The notes below the pieces were generated by a model. It saw only the letters and a list, made by a program, of their open reading frames with translations. It had not been told where the DNA came from and did no database searches. The position numbers and the translations under genes are program-made. Below are positions 8,655 to 18,098 of a stretch of 64,000 nucleotides of DNA, piece by piece. Source of the stretch: Vibrio mytili (lineage in GTDB: Bacteria > Pseudomonadota > Gammaproteobacteria > Enterobacterales > Vibrionaceae); the NCBI RefSeq assembly GCF_000830505.1, contig NZ_JXOK01000004.1, forward strand, positions 248,001-312,000, in the 5' to 3' direction. How positions within the stretch are numbered: the first letter of the stretch is position 1; the number at the start of each line of letters is the position of its first letter.

Positions 8655-9533
8655 ATGAACTTAGCTCAAGTAGAAGCTTTTTGCGTTATTGCCGATTGTG
8701 GCTCCGTTTCGGAAGCCGCACGCCACCTTGAATGCAATCGAACCAAACTCAGCATGTCAGTTAAGGCGCTAGAAAAAGACCTTGGCGTTGAATTGTTTGT
8801 ACGAACAGGGAATCAATTAACGCTGTCAGAAGCGGGCAAAGCGGTGTACAAAGATTGTGAGTACCTGTTGGTCACTGCGCAACGTATCCGTAAAACATGC
8901 GCTCAGGTTACTGAAGGCTTTAACGCAGAAGTCTGGGTAGCTCGTGATGACTCACTCCCTGATGACCTTTGGCAGGAGCTTTCGCATAAACTGAATAATC
9001 GCTACCCTTCTACGGCCTTTAACCTCATTTTGGCCTCTAGCGGTGACTTAGCCAACTTAGTGGTAACACAGCAAGTCGACTTCGCGTTTGGTGTTGACTA
9101 TGAAAGAGTCGACGACCCGCATATTGTTTATAACCCTCTCGGCAAAATTCGTATGATGTCAGTTTGCAGTGCAGAGCACCGACTAAGTAAAATGCGCCGT
9201 GTATCCGACGAGGATTTACGCAGTCAAATGCAAGCACTGATGGTCTACTTGAATGAAAAAGACAATCCAGAATTACAACCTTTTTCAACACGTTACATTG
9301 GCTTTTCTAGCTTCGATTACATGCTAAATACCATTTTGGAAGAAGATGCCTGGGGGGTGTTGCCTGAACCACTCATCCGCCATTATTTACGTCAACAAAA
9401 ACTGGCAGTCATTAAACACACTTACGGTTTAACGCAAGAAGATTACTGTATGTTCGCGCCTAATGGCCAAATCGAGCACCCAGCAATGACTTGGTTAGCT
9501 GATAAACTCAGTGATTATTTATTTGACTTCTAA
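8655..9533 (+). CDS. LysR family transcriptional regulator
   Basis: The protein has 292 residues with an N-terminal winged helix-turn-helix (about residues 1-60; VSEAARHLECNRTKLSMSVK) and a substrate-binding domain behind it. The helix is unusual: a CNRTKLS stretch replaces the common SQSALS-like recognition helix. It is divergent from the methyltransferase gene across about 220 bases, the usual LysR layout, so that gene is the first candidate target. The effector is unknown. Confidence 0.88.
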   Translation: MNLAQVEAFCVIADCGSVSEAARHLECNRTKLSMSVKALEKDLGVELFVRTGNQLTLSEAGKAVYKDCEYLLVTAQRIRKTCAQVTEGFNAEVWVARDDSLPDDLWQELSHKLNNRYPSTAFNLILASSGDLANLVVTQQVDFAFGVDYERVDDPHIVYNPLGKIRMMSVCSAEHRLSKMRRVSDEDLRSQMQALMVYLNEKDNPELQPFSTRYIGFSSFDYMLNTILEEDAWGVLPEPLIRHYLRQQKLAVIKHTYGLTQEDYCMFAPNGQIEHPAMTWLADKLSDYLFDF

Positions 9534-9707
9534 CTATTTCGCACTGACTGTCAATATTACTGACACCACAAATCTCACATAACTAGCTGTTTTTAAACAA
9601 ATTAAATTAAACCACTCCTAATTCACTTGCTAAAAATAAAGTTAGTAGTTGCCTTAATTACCCCTAGCGACAAGAATACTGGGTAATAATACAACCAGGC
9701 ATCTTTT

Positions 9708-10604
9708 ATGTGTGACAGAACAAGTAAAAACGAAAACCACGTGCTCACTACCTCAGCCCTTTTAGCTTCGGGCTTTGCGGTCATGGGCATGGTTCTTGGC
9801 TTGGCTGTCGGCTCCATTGTCATCGTATTTGACGGTGTATATTCTTTGGTTAGCTTACTGTTAACATTATTGTCACTGGCCGCCTCTTACTACATCAACA
9901 AGCCTTCTAAATCAGTATTTCCTTTTGGAAAAGCGGTCTTAGAGCCTATCGTCATCGCGATCAAAGCCATCGTTATATTGATTGTGGTTTTGTTTTCTTT
10001 GTATTCTGCGCTCTCTGCGATTATGTCTGGTGGTCGAGAAGTTGATGCGTCTGCTGCTACCCTGTTCGGCATCGTGAATGTGTTAGGTTGTGGCTATGCG
10101 TGGTGGTTTATGGCTAAACGGAGCCGCCATTTTTCATCGGGCTTGATTGAGGCAGAGAAAAAGCAGTGGCAAATGGATACGCTACTCAGCGTTGCGGTTA
10201 CACTTGGCTTTGTTTCGGCTTGGCTAGTATCGATATCTCCATTTTCCGAGTATGCTGTCTATGCCGACCCAATGATGATGATTCTTATGGGCTTTTATTT
10301 CCTTAAAGTTCCATTTGATATGCTGTGCGGAGCATTGCGTGAACTACTTATGATGGCTCCGAGTAAAGAGTTGTGCCAAGTGGTCGGGCACGATGTATTA
10401 GAAATAAACAAAGCCTCTGACCATCAGTTAAAAGTCGCGGGAATCACTAAAGTGGGGCAAGAACTACGAGTAAATATCGATCTGCGCGTTGACAATGACA
10501 CGCTTGAGTTAGAAACGTTAGAGCAAACAAGACATCAGTTAACTAAGCGCCTGTCCAAGCACAAGTTTAAATTGCAGTTGCAATTAAACGTGGCGACTTT
10601 TTAG
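9708..10604 (+). CDS. Cation diffusion facilitator family transporter
   Basis: The protein has 298 residues with about six membrane segments in the first 200 and a soluble C-terminal domain. FDGVYSLVSLL in helix II keeps the aspartate of the CDF metal site; EKKQWQMDTLLS in helix V keeps the second aspartate but has Q in place of the usual histidine, so the metal may differ from zinc. It probably exports divalent cations from the cytoplasm. The start ATG has only a weak ribosome site. Confidence 0.87.
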   Translation: MCDRTSKNENHVLTTSALLASGFAVMGMVLGLAVGSIVIVFDGVYSLVSLLLTLLSLAASYYINKPSKSVFPFGKAVLEPIVIAIKAIVILIVVLFSLYSALSAIMSGGREVDASAATLFGIVNVLGCGYAWWFMAKRSRHFSSGLIEAEKKQWQMDTLLSVAVTLGFVSAWLVSISPFSEYAVYADPMMMILMGFYFLKVPFDMLCGALRELLMMAPSKELCQVVGHDVLEINKASDHQLKVAGITKVGQELRVNIDLRVDNDTLELETLEQTRHQLTKRLSKHKFKLQLQLNVATF

Positions 10605-10938
10605 ACCTTCTTTATTCCAAATCCCCTATCTAAGCTAAGCGACTAATTGGGCGCTTAGCTTTCCCCAATAATCTCACGCCGCCTCTTGGTATTTTTATTC
10701 TGCCGTTTGTTCTTTGATTACTACTCAACAGGAGATTAAAGCAATCAAGTTCATCCTAGGGCCTGTCAAAAGCAATGATTAACCCGACTTCAGATAATAA
10801 GTGCGACATTCAATGTGGTATTTTATTAAAGTGAAATTAAAAACCATACTCAAAGAGTGCTCTGGTGCTTGAACTGTATAGTGCTAGCACTCTATGCTGA
10901 TTGAAACCAATGCAAACTTATATACAAGGAGTGGGAAA
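10605..10938. other. Gene-free stretch with a hairpin
   Basis: It contains a 10-base stem, AAGCTAAGCG (10632-10641) with CGCTTAGCTT (10652-10661), just after the transporter gene and probably a weak terminator, since only two T follow. The rest is AT-rich leader for elbB with no further gene seen. Confidence 0.5.
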
Positions 10939-11589
10939 ATGAAAAAAGTCGCAGTCATCCTCAGTGGCGCTGGTGTTTATGATGGAACAGAGTTACATGA
11001 AGCCGTTTTAGCACTCCATGCGGTTGAAAAAGCAGGAGCCACTTGGCATTGCTTCGCTCCCAATATTGACCAGCTCCATGTGATTAATCATCTCACTGGA
11101 GAAGAAACAAACGGTTCGCGAAATGTACTAGAAGAAGCCGCTCGAATCGCGCGTGGTAATATTGAGGATGTTGCCAAACTCAACGTCGACGACTTTGATG
11201 CTTTGTTGATCCCTGGTGGGTTTGGCGCAGCAAAAAATCTTACCGACTTTGCGGTCTCTGGCGCGGAATGCTCCATCAATACGCATGTTGCTCAAGCATG
11301 TCGCGGGTTCGCAAACGCCAAAAAACCTGCTGGTTATCTGTGCATTTCTCCTATCATCATTCCTATGATTTATGAGCAAGGTGTAAAAGGAACCATTGGC
11401 AATGATGAAGCGACCGCTACCGCCTTTAACCTGATGGGAGGCGAGCATATTGAATGTAAAGTGGAAGACATTGTTTTTGACGAGAAATACAACGTTTTAT
11501 CGACACCGGCTTATATGTTGGCCGAAACTATTTCGCAAGCGGCAGCAGGCATAGATAAGCTCGTATCTAAGCTGATAGAAATTAGCTAA
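10939..11589 (+). CDS. elbB: ElbB-type glyoxalase / DJ-1 family protein
   Basis: The protein has 216 residues from ATG 10939 behind AAGGAG; the frame opens 45 bases earlier without a ribosome site. MKKVAVILSGAGVYDGTELH is the typical ElbB start. The DJ-1/PfpI fold shows LLIPGGFGAAKNL and the nucleophile segment ACRGFANAKKPAGYLCISP. ElbB is annotated as an isoprenoid-biosynthesis-linked protein with weak glyoxalase activity; its true role is unsettled. Cytoplasmic, monocistronic with its own terminator. Confidence 0.93.
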   Translation: MKKVAVILSGAGVYDGTELHEAVLALHAVEKAGATWHCFAPNIDQLHVINHLTGEETNGSRNVLEEAARIARGNIEDVAKLNVDDFDALLIPGGFGAAKNLTDFAVSGAECSINTHVAQACRGFANAKKPAGYLCISPIIIPMIYEQGVKGTIGNDEATATAFNLMGGEHIECKVEDIVFDEKYNVLSTPAYMLAETISQAAAGIDKLVSKLIEIS

Positions 11590-11642
11590 TAACTTAAATC
11601 TATTCTGTGACCTCACGAAAGTGAAGTCTATTACTAACCAAA

Positions 11643-11668
11643 CCCTCGAAAAACGTTCGGGGGTTTTT
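11643..11668 (+). terminator. Terminator of elbB
   Basis: CCCTCGAA (11643-11650) pairs with TTCGGGGG (11656-11663), with one G-T pair, followed by TTTTT. Confidence 0.92.
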
Positions 11669-11753
11669 ACATCTTTATACAGTTCTTTCCCTGACAAACT
11701 CCGTCGTTAGGTGCTAGCTTCTATTAATAAACATACTCAAATTGGAAGGAACC

Positions 11754-12830
11754 ATGAGAACTATTGCTATAACTTTGCTCTGCTGCCTCTCTTTCGCAGT
11801 AAATGCCACGGAGTACAAAGTAAAAGAAATTGCTCAAGGATTTCACATTCCGTGGGGCATAGAGTTTTTAGATGAGCAGCAACTGTTGGTCAATGAAAAG
11901 AACGGCACAGTTTCATTACTCAACGTGGAATCCGGTCAGAAAGATAAACTGTTCACCGTTCCAAACGTCAATACCAGCGGTCAAGCAGGTTTGCTTGATG
12001 TTGCACTGGCACCGAACACCAATCCCAAAAAGCCACAACTCTTCTTTACCTATAGCAAACGGACTGCAAAAGGAAATACGGTTGCCCTAGCAACCGCAGA
12101 GCTTGAAGAAAGCGCATTAGTCAACTGGCGAGACCTTTTTATCGCTGATGCGTATACCGATACAAGTCGGCACTTTGGCAGCCGCATTGCGTTTGTTGAA
12201 GGTAAAGTCTATTTCTCTATCGGTGATCGTGGAGAGCGTGAGAACGGACAAAATACGCAAACTCATGCCGGCTCAATTCTGCGCCTCAACCTTGATGGTT
12301 CGGTTCCCGATGATAACCCTTTTGACGCATCGACCGCCCGTCCAGAAATTTGGAGCTATGGCCACCGAAACCCACAAGGACTCTTTTACGATAAGGCAAC
12401 CAAGCAGCTCTGGTCTATAGAGCACGGTCCTCGTGGTGGCGATGAAATTAACCTAATCAAAAAAGGCATGAACTATGGCTGGGCCACCGTATCTCAAGGT
12501 CAGGAATACTGGGGCCCGCTTGATGTCGGAGACGCGAAGTCCTTACCGGGAATGGAAGACCCAAAACTGGTTTACATCCCGTCTATCGCCCCAAGCAATT
12601 TACTCGTGTATCGAGGAAATCAATACCCTGAACTGAATGGGAAAATCGTCGCAGGCGCACTTAAACTGACGCATATTAACGTTGTAAGTATAGAGAACAA
12701 CAAACTGTCGGAATACACACGACTGCTGGAAGCTTTGGGTGAAAGAATAAGAGACATTACAACCAGCCCAGATGGACATATTTACTTTTCAACAGACAGT
12801 GGAAAGATATTCCGTTTAGAGAAGGCGTAG
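11754..12830 (+). CDS. PQQ-dependent aldose sugar dehydrogenase, YliI-like
   Basis: The protein has 358 residues from ATG 11754 behind GGAAGGA, with a signal peptide of about 18 residues (ending VNA), so it is periplasmic. The six-bladed propeller of the glucose/sorbosone dehydrogenase family is shown by GQAGLLDVALAP, HFGSRIAF, YGHRNPQGLF and IEHGPRGGDEINL. The family oxidises aldoses with PQQ as cofactor. No PQQ biosynthesis genes are in the window. It stands alone with its own promoter region. Confidence 0.9.
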   Translation: MRTIAITLLCCLSFAVNATEYKVKEIAQGFHIPWGIEFLDEQQLLVNEKNGTVSLLNVESGQKDKLFTVPNVNTSGQAGLLDVALAPNTNPKKPQLFFTYSKRTAKGNTVALATAELEESALVNWRDLFIADAYTDTSRHFGSRIAFVEGKVYFSIGDRGERENGQNTQTHAGSILRLNLDGSVPDDNPFDASTARPEIWSYGHRNPQGLFYDKATKQLWSIEHGPRGGDEINLIKKGMNYGWATVSQGQEYWGPLDVGDAKSLPGMEDPKLVYIPSIAPSNLLVYRGNQYPELNGKIVAGALKLTHINVVSIENNKLSEYTRLLEALGERIRDITTSPDGHIYFSTDSGKIFRLEKA

Positions 12831-12896
12831 GCCGTATAATGCGTTCATTTAAGCGTAAGACACCTGTTCGTGTTAAACCATGTTTACGAGGTAACT

Positions 12897-13520
12897 ATGA
12901 CGCCCTTCCCTTTGAATATAGAGAGCATTAAAGCGGTCATTTTCGACTTGGACAACACGTTGGTCAGTTCGGATATGGACTTTAACGGGCTGCGCCACCA
13001 ACTGGGCTGCCCTCCAACTGAGGACTTATTAACGTTTGTCGAACAGCTAGAGCATCCAAATCAGAGAGAACATGCACACAACGTCATTTTCGACCATGAG
13101 ATCTCTGACGCGGAACATTCACATCCTTTATTGGGTTGTCACGAATTGTTGACCTATCTGAAAAGCAATCATATTAAGACAGCCATTGTGACACGTAATT
13201 GCCAAATAGCGACGCAACGCAAGTTGCAACATAACAACATTGAAGTCGAACTTGTCATTACGCGCGAATGTTATCCACCTAAGCCCGATCCATTAGCGCT
13301 GCAAATGTTGGCGAAAGAGTGGCGACTCATGCCCAGAGAAGTACTGTATGTGGGTGACTTTATTTATGATTTACAAGCCGCCTACAATGCAAAGATGCCA
13401 TCTTGCCTCATCCATCATGGTAAGCAGCTATCGTTTCATCAATCCGCGTCACTTGCGGTGGCAGAGTTGTTAGACCTTCTTGAACATTTCAATGTAAAGC
13501 GTGTCATTGAAAATAACTAG
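12897..13520 (+). CDS. HAD family hydrolase
   Basis: The protein has 207 residues from ATG 12897 behind GAGGT; an earlier in-frame start at 12870 is less likely. All four HAD motifs are seen: IFDLDNTLV (Asp nucleophile, about residue 16), IVTRN, the lysine in PPKPDP, and VGDFIYD. The cap is small and helical, as in phosphoglycolate-phosphatase-like members. The substrate is unknown. It converges with dps. Confidence 0.9.
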   Translation: MTPFPLNIESIKAVIFDLDNTLVSSDMDFNGLRHQLGCPPTEDLLTFVEQLEHPNQREHAHNVIFDHEISDAEHSHPLLGCHELLTYLKSNHIKTAIVTRNCQIATQRKLQHNNIEVELVITRECYPPKPDPLALQMLAKEWRLMPREVLYVGDFIYDLQAAYNAKMPSCLIHHGKQLSFHQSASLAVAELLDLLEHFNVKRVIENN

Positions 13521-13539
13521 AGCGTCATTAAAGTAGACT

Positions 13540-13561
13540 AAGGAGCACACCAGTGCTCCTT
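13540..13561. terminator. Hairpin between convergent HAD and dps genes
   Basis: AAGGAGCAC (13540-13548) pairs with GTGCTCCTT (13553-13561). T-runs are short on both sides. Confidence 0.65.
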
Positions 13562-13578
13562 TGACCATTTTACGGATT

Positions 13579-14058
13579 TTAGCCTTGTAGATAAGCGTTA
13601 AGCATCCACATTAACTTTTCTTGCTCGCGAATATAATCACTCATTAACGCCGCAGTACCTTCATCTCCGGCTTCACTGGCGTTGGCTAGAATCTCGCGCT
13701 GACTAACAAGCAGAACGCTAAATCCGTCGACTAACCCTTTCACACAGTCATTTCCAGAGACAGCGTTCTGGTGCTCTTTTATCTTGCTTGATGCCAAATA
13801 GCGACTAAATGCGTGCTCTGGTGTGTGACCCAAAGTCAAAATTCGTTCAGCAAGCTCATCAATTTTGGTTTGAAGATCTGTATAAATCTCTTCGAACTTC
13901 AGGTGCAGTTCAAAGAACTGGTGTCCTTTAATGTTCCAGTGGTAGCCACGCGTATTCATGTACAGCACTTGGTAATGGGCAAGTAGCTGATTCAACTGCA
14001 GTGCTAGTTGTTCTGACTGTTGGCTATCAAGACCAATTAAGTTAACTTGTGTGCTCAT
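13579..14058 (-). CDS. dps: Dps family ferritin-like DNA-protecting protein
   Basis: The protein has 159 residues. Two ATGs are in tandem; the second (14058) is seven bases from AGGAG and is preferred. The ferroxidase residues appear in RGYHWNIKGHQFFELHLKFE and TKIDELAERI, typical of Dps. It forms dodecamers that oxidise and store iron and protect DNA in stationary phase or under peroxide. It is monocistronic, with convergent and divergent neighbours unrelated in function. Confidence 0.94.
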   Translation of the reverse strand: MSTQVNLIGLDSQQSEQLALQLNQLLAHYQVLYMNTRGYHWNIKGHQFFELHLKFEEIYTDLQTKIDELAERILTLGHTPEHAFSRYLASSKIKEHQNAVSGNDCVKGLVDGFSVLLVSQREILANASEAGDEGTAALMSDYIREQEKLMWMLNAYLQG

Positions 14059-14290
14059 CATCTAGCTCCTATGTATGATTCAATTTAAATTTGCAGCGTT
14101 TACTTCTCACTGCTGATGGAATCATTCTAGGATTGTGGACTGGGTAAAGGAATTCGGTTATGGCTATAGCTTCGATAACCAATATCAATGGATCTGTCGA
14201 CGCACTTAAACAGACAATAAAATGGTATGTGAATCCAAACACTCCGCAAGACAACTGAAGAATGTTTGGCTATATGTTTACGCTGTATAT

Positions 14291-16294
14291 TTACGCTGTT
14301 TTAAATGTGGCCATTTGCTGGTTAAGCTCTGTCACTTGTTGTTTGACTTGCATCGACGTCTCAGAGGCGTGTTGGCTGTTTGACGAAACCTGACTGACCG
14401 CGTGAGTGATATCCTCCATCAGGCCAGTAATCGATTCCGTTGCATGGGACTGCTGCTCTGCGGCGGCGGCAAGCTCAGCCATTTGTCCATTCAGCGAACT
14501 GATTTGCTCAGTGGTGGATACCAATTTTGTCACCGCTTGTTCAATATGTTCTGCGCCACGCTCTGCCAGTGACTGGCTATGCTCAATCTCTTTTACCACT
14601 CCATGAGTCGAGCGCTGAATCGCATGAATAATGCCATTAATTTCTGACGTTGATTCCGTAGTTCTTGTCGCTAGCATACGTACCTCATCAGCGACAACCG
14701 CAAAACCACGCCCTTGTTCACCAGCCCGCGCCGCTTCGATAGCTGCGTTGAGAGCCAACAAATTGGTTTGCTCAGCTAATCCTTCAATGACTTCCGTCAC
14801 ACGGCCAATGGCCTCACTCTCTTTACTCAACAACGTTACTTGAGTGCTCGCATTTTCTACACTGGTATACAAACTCTCCATCGTGGCTTTATTTTGCTCT
14901 AACGACTCGCGCCCCTGATCGATCTCACTGTTCGACTCAGACAGTTTGTGTACCGATTGATTGGCTTGATCGAGTGTATTGCGCGCAGCTATGGCGATTT
15001 CTTCAAGCTGCCGTCCCATTTCAACAATATTCGTTTGCTGCTGTTCAACATGGCTGGACGTGACTTGAGCCGACTGTAAAAGCTCACCCATGCTAAATTC
15101 GACTTGGCTAGCCTTACCACTGACCCCAGAAACAATACCAGCTAAAGATTCATTCATCCTATTGATGGCGTTAGTTAGAACAGAAAGCTCATCATGGCCA
15201 GTCACGGCTAATGCGGGCTGCGAGACATCACCAGAAGCAATGATTTTTGCTCTCTCGGATACCTTCTGTACCCGACGACCAATGTTATTACCCATAAACT
15301 TGGAGATAGCTATCGCTGCGGCTAAAACAAGCGCACCGGCAATCAACATAGAAGACAGCACATTTTGGATCGATTGATTGATCCCCTGTCCACTTTGATT
15401 GGCGCGTTCCTGTTGTTCGCGTACGACCGTTTCTAAGCTGTGATCAAGTGCATCTGCTGCTGGCAACAACTCGTTCGCCATCAACAAATTGGCTTTATTC
15501 CATTCAGCAGATTGGCGCAAAGCGATTACTTGCTTGGCGAGAGGAAAATAAAGTTGCTGCATTTCCTTAAACAGAGACCAAAGTGATTGGTCGTTGTCAG
15601 AAAGCCTATCAATTTTTTCATCGATTTCGGCTACTGACTGAGTATGGAACTTAATCAAATCATTATATTTATCAAGGTGATCTTGATTTCCATACAAAAG
15701 AAAATCACGTAGTGCAGACAAAGCATTTGCCAATGAAGTATAGCTGTCAGCATAGACTTTAAAAAGGCGTTTGCGATCTCCGCCAAAGGGGTTTCCAGAC
15801 TCTTCATTGATCAAGCTTTGGATTTGATCCAATGCAACTTCAGCAATCGGTGCGGCTTCATTAATAAATAAATTGTGAGCTGGGAGGTTTTCTTCGCTAT
15901 GACTCAACGCTATCAATTGGTTAAGTAGGTCCTTAACCGCGTTCCACTGACTCTGAATGGTTTGAAATTCCTGTTCAGGGATCAATGCTTGTAAAGTAGG
16001 CAAAGATTCATCGGTCGAAGTCATAATTGTTTGAACATTTTGGCTCAATTCTGTACCTGTCGCTTCATTTTCGCCTCCAAGCAACATATAGGCACGAATA
16101 GAGGATAACGAAGCGTGTACGGATTGCTGAATAGCCCGGCTGGTGTCTACAGTAGGCAAATCAGAAACAAGCAACGACGAAGCATGCTGTTCAACAACGG
16201 TAATATTTCGATAAGTAAATACCGATGATGCCACAAAAAGCACGGCCAACAACAAAAAGCTTAGCTGTAACTTTCTTGATATCGTAAGGTTCAT
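14291..16294 (-). CDS. Methyl-accepting chemotaxis protein
   Basis: The protein has 667 residues: membrane helix 1 (about 7-29), a long helical periplasmic sensor of about 285 residues, membrane helix 2 (about 316-336), HAMP, and the signalling domain. The hairpin tip is clear ([20 protein letters not shown] and following residues). There is no C-terminal NWETF-type tether. The size of the sensor suggests an extended four-helix-bundle ligand domain; the ligand is unknown. It is alone in its transcription unit. Confidence 0.96.
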   Translation of the reverse strand: MNLTISRKLQLSFLLLAVLFVASSVFTYRNITVVEQHASSLLVSDLPTVDTSRAIQQSVHASLSSIRAYMLLGGENEATGTELSQNVQTIMTSTDESLPTLQALIPEQEFQTIQSQWNAVKDLLNQLIALSHSEENLPAHNLFINEAAPIAEVALDQIQSLINEESGNPFGGDRKRLFKVYADSYTSLANALSALRDFLLYGNQDHLDKYNDLIKFHTQSVAEIDEKIDRLSDNDQSLWSLFKEMQQLYFPLAKQVIALRQSAEWNKANLLMANELLPAADALDHSLETVVREQQERANQSGQGINQSIQNVLSSMLIAGALVLAAAIAISKFMGNNIGRRVQKVSERAKIIASGDVSQPALAVTGHDELSVLTNAINRMNESLAGIVSGVSGKASQVEFSMGELLQSAQVTSSHVEQQQTNIVEMGRQLEEIAIAARNTLDQANQSVHKLSESNSEIDQGRESLEQNKATMESLYTSVENASTQVTLLSKESEAIGRVTEVIEGLAEQTNLLALNAAIEAARAGEQGRGFAVVADEVRMLATRTTESTSEINGIIHAIQRSTHGVVKEIEHSQSLAERGAEHIEQAVTKLVSTTEQISSLNGQMAELAAAAEQQSHATESITGLMEDITHAVSQVSSNSQHASETSMQVKQQVTELNQQMATFKTA

Positions 16295-16603
16295 CCATAA
16301 ACTCCTGACAACGATGAGCGATTTAACCCCGGTAACTTCAAATTACAGAATGTCGTGCCTTATCCGTTGACAGATCCATCAGCCAAGTATTCTCGGAAAA
16401 ACCAAACACCTTGAAGTTAAGTGAGTATAAATATACCAATATTTACAAAAATGTTAAATAAAATCATTGAAAATGAATGGTATTCAAGTTTTTCTTCGAC
16501 TTTAGGCCCATTCATTAGCAAGATGAGCTGAACAACAAGACACCCAAACCATGACTGGTTCATGAATCAAATAAACGTGGAACCCATTGAGAGGAGCGTC
16601 GAG
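16295..16603. other. Gene-free stretch upstream of the chemoreceptor
   Basis: AT-rich in the middle, probably holding the chemoreceptor promoter (leftward). A GAGGAG sequence at 16591-16596 is an ideal ribosome site for the small rightward frame that follows. A short CATGA-CTGGT-TCATG inverted repeat is at 16551-16565. No protein gene is seen. Confidence 0.4.
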
Positions 16604-16717
16604 AATGAAACAAATCGATAACTTAACACCAGCGGAAACTAAAAAGCCCTATTCAAAATCCTCTTTAAAGAGTGCTTTGAATAGGGCTTTTCGCCTTTAT
16701 GCTTCGCTTTCCGATTA
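16604..16717 (+). CDS. Possible 37-residue peptide opposite the arfA end
   Basis: A rightward frame starts at ATG 16604, eight bases after GAGGAG, and ends at TAA 16715-16717. It runs through the arfA terminator hairpin on the opposite strand. Because the inverted repeat lies in the same register on both strands, the peptide contains KPYSK-SLK-LNRAF almost as ArfA's C-terminus does. It may be a real small gene or a chance frame with a good ribosome site. No family is recognised. Confidence 0.28.
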
Positions 16718-16872
16718 AAACTTCCTTTCCCTTTCTTCGCTTTAACTACTCTCGTTTTAAACAGTTGGCTGGTGACGACGGCTTTTAGCGCGTTGTCTTT
16801 AATTTGCCCTCTGCCGAACTCAGTGTCTTGCTCAGTGACATTCAGCGGAGGTTTAGATTTATGCTTTGCCAT
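16639..16872 (-). CDS. arfA: Alternative ribosome-rescue factor ArfA
   Basis: The protein has 77 codons. ArfA brings release factor RF2 to ribosomes stalled on mRNA without a stop codon. The family signature is [14 protein letters not shown]...LFKTRV...[15 protein letters not shown]. The last 20 or so codons lie inside a strong hairpin whose T-run ends exactly at the TAG stop, so the usual transcript should lack a stop codon and its product should be tagged by tmRNA and destroyed. ArfA would then appear only when tmRNA fails. This is the known logic of arfA in proteobacteria; here it is read directly from the sequence. Confidence 0.93.
   Translation of the reverse strand: MAKHKSKPPLNVTEQDTEFGRGQIKDNALKAVVTSQLFKTRVVKAKKGKGSFNRKAKHKGEKPYSKHSLKRILNRAF
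16641..16691 (-). terminator. Hairpin terminator inside the arfA coding end
   Basis: Perfect 16-base arms (16642-16657 and 16676-16691) enclose a loop that itself holds the palindrome CTCTTTAAAGAG. Read leftward it ends in TTTTT (16645-16641) directly before the last bases of the arfA stop. It could be cut by RNase III or end transcription; either gives nonstop mRNA. Confidence 0.9.
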
Positions 16873-17233
16873 AAAATCTCCTCAATGGTCAAACCAGATG
16901 GAACAAAAATTAAGACTTTGAATCAATTTTGTAGATTCGGTTGTATTTTATACTAAAAAAATTCACTTCGTTGTCATTTATTTGAAATCCAGTCAAAAAC
17001 ATGCTGGGTAAAAGGTGACTGGATACAAATAATTGACTTAAAGTGCCAATAAATGTTGACTCTCAGCGTATTTAACCTAGACTCAAAGCCGGCTAGAAAG
17101 AAAGTTCTTTGTTTTCACATTTCGTTGGATTTCTCGTGATTCCGTCGTCCTGTGGTACGCAATAGCAATTTATTTTTCCACGCTATAAGCGCCGTTGAGG
17201 CGAAAGATTACACGTTATAATTAGGAAATAGAC
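16873..17233. promoter_or_regulatory. arfA promoter region and long cold-shock gene leader
   Basis: 361 bases between divergent arfA and the cold-shock gene. A long untranslated leader, as usual for cspA-type genes, probably starts near the TTGACT-like element at about 17034-17060 and ends with AGGAAATAGAC before ATG 17234. Leader folding with temperature is known for the family, not shown here. Confidence 0.5.
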
Positions 17234-17443
17234 ATGTCTAACACAGCTACTGGCACAGTTAAGTGGTTCAACGAAACTAAAGGCTTCGGTTTCATTCAAC
17301 AAGAAAACGGCCCTGACGTATTTGCTCACTTCTCTGCAATCACTGGTGACGGCTTCCGTACTCTAGTTGAAGGCCAGAAAGTAGAATTCGTTATCTCTCA
17401 AGGTCAAAAAGGCCCTCAAGCAGAGCAAATCAAAGTACTTTAA
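17234..17443 (+). CDS. Cold-shock protein, CspA family
   Basis: The protein has 69 residues, a single cold-shock domain. The RNA-binding motifs are KGFGFI (RNP1) and VFAHF (RNP2); [15 protein letters not shown] is the typical start. It binds single-stranded nucleic acid and melts RNA structure. There is a long leader upstream and a strong terminator downstream. Paralogues are usual in Vibrio, so the exact csp letter is not assigned. Confidence 0.97.
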   Translation: MSNTATGTVKWFNETKGFGFIQQENGPDVFAHFSAITGDGFRTLVEGQKVEFVISQGQKGPQAEQIKVL

Positions 17444-17463
17444 TTTCTAAAGAATTTGATACG

Positions 17464-17493
17464 ATAGCCAGCTTTTAAGCTGGCTATTTTTTT
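17464..17493 (+). terminator. Terminator of the cold-shock gene
   Basis: ATAGCCAGC (17464-17472) pairs with GCTGGCTAT (17479-17487), followed by seven T. Confidence 0.95.
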
Positions 17494-17552
17494 GCCTACT
17501 CCCAAGTAACCTGACATCAAGTGCGCTGTCACATAAACTACTGATCACGTCC

Positions 17553-18098
17553 ATGGCTCTAAAACCAACCATTTATAAGTTTCGTATCGCGATTTCTGAT
17601 ATGAACAACGATTATTACGACTCCAAAAACCTGACGATCGCCCTTCACCCTTCGGAGAAGCCACAACGCATGTTGGCGAGAGTATTAGCCTACTGCCTGA
17701 ATGCCCAAAATAACTTGGAGTTTACTAAAGGTCTATCCTCCATTGAGGAGCCAGATTTATGGCATGTCGCGGATGACCAAACCATTGTTGAGTGGATAGA
17801 AATTGGGGAGCCCGAGCCAGACAGAGTCAAAAAAGCCTCCCGCTTAGCGAAACAGGTCAAAGTTTACAGCTTCAACACCAAAAGCTCCGTATGGTGGGAC
17901 AAAGTCATCAATAAATTTTCGATGCTGCCGGTCAGTGTATATAGCTTTGATTACGACGCTATCGATAGCATTTGTCATAGCCTTGACCGAGGGGCCAACC
18001 TGTCTGTTATGATTTCGGGTACGTCTATATTTGTTGATATTAACGATCAACATGTCGAAGTTACATTGAAGGAGTTGCAAAGCCATGACGCCTCTTAA
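17553..18098 (+). CDS. yaeQ: YaeQ family protein
   Basis: The protein has 181 residues, the usual length. It matches YaeQ along its length: LKPTIYKFRIAISDMN, HPSEKPQRMLARVLAYCLNA, WIEIGEPEPDRVKKASRLA. The fold is related to PD-(D/E)XK nucleases; activity is unproven (E. coli YaeQ suppresses rfaH loss). Its end overlaps the next gene by 14 bases, so both are probably cotranslated. Confidence 0.93.
   Translation: MALKPTIYKFRIAISDMNNDYYDSKNLTIALHPSEKPQRMLARVLAYCLNAQNNLEFTKGLSSIEEPDLWHVADDQTIVEWIEIGEPEPDRVKKASRLAKQVKVYSFNTKSSVWWDKVINKFSMLPVSVYSFDYDAIDSICHSLDRGANLSVMISGTSIFVDINDQHVEVTLKELQSHDAS

Noticed and set aside
16340..16370. Sigma-54-like GGCACGACATT before the chemoreceptor gene
   Set aside because: No GC at the -12 position with the required spacing.
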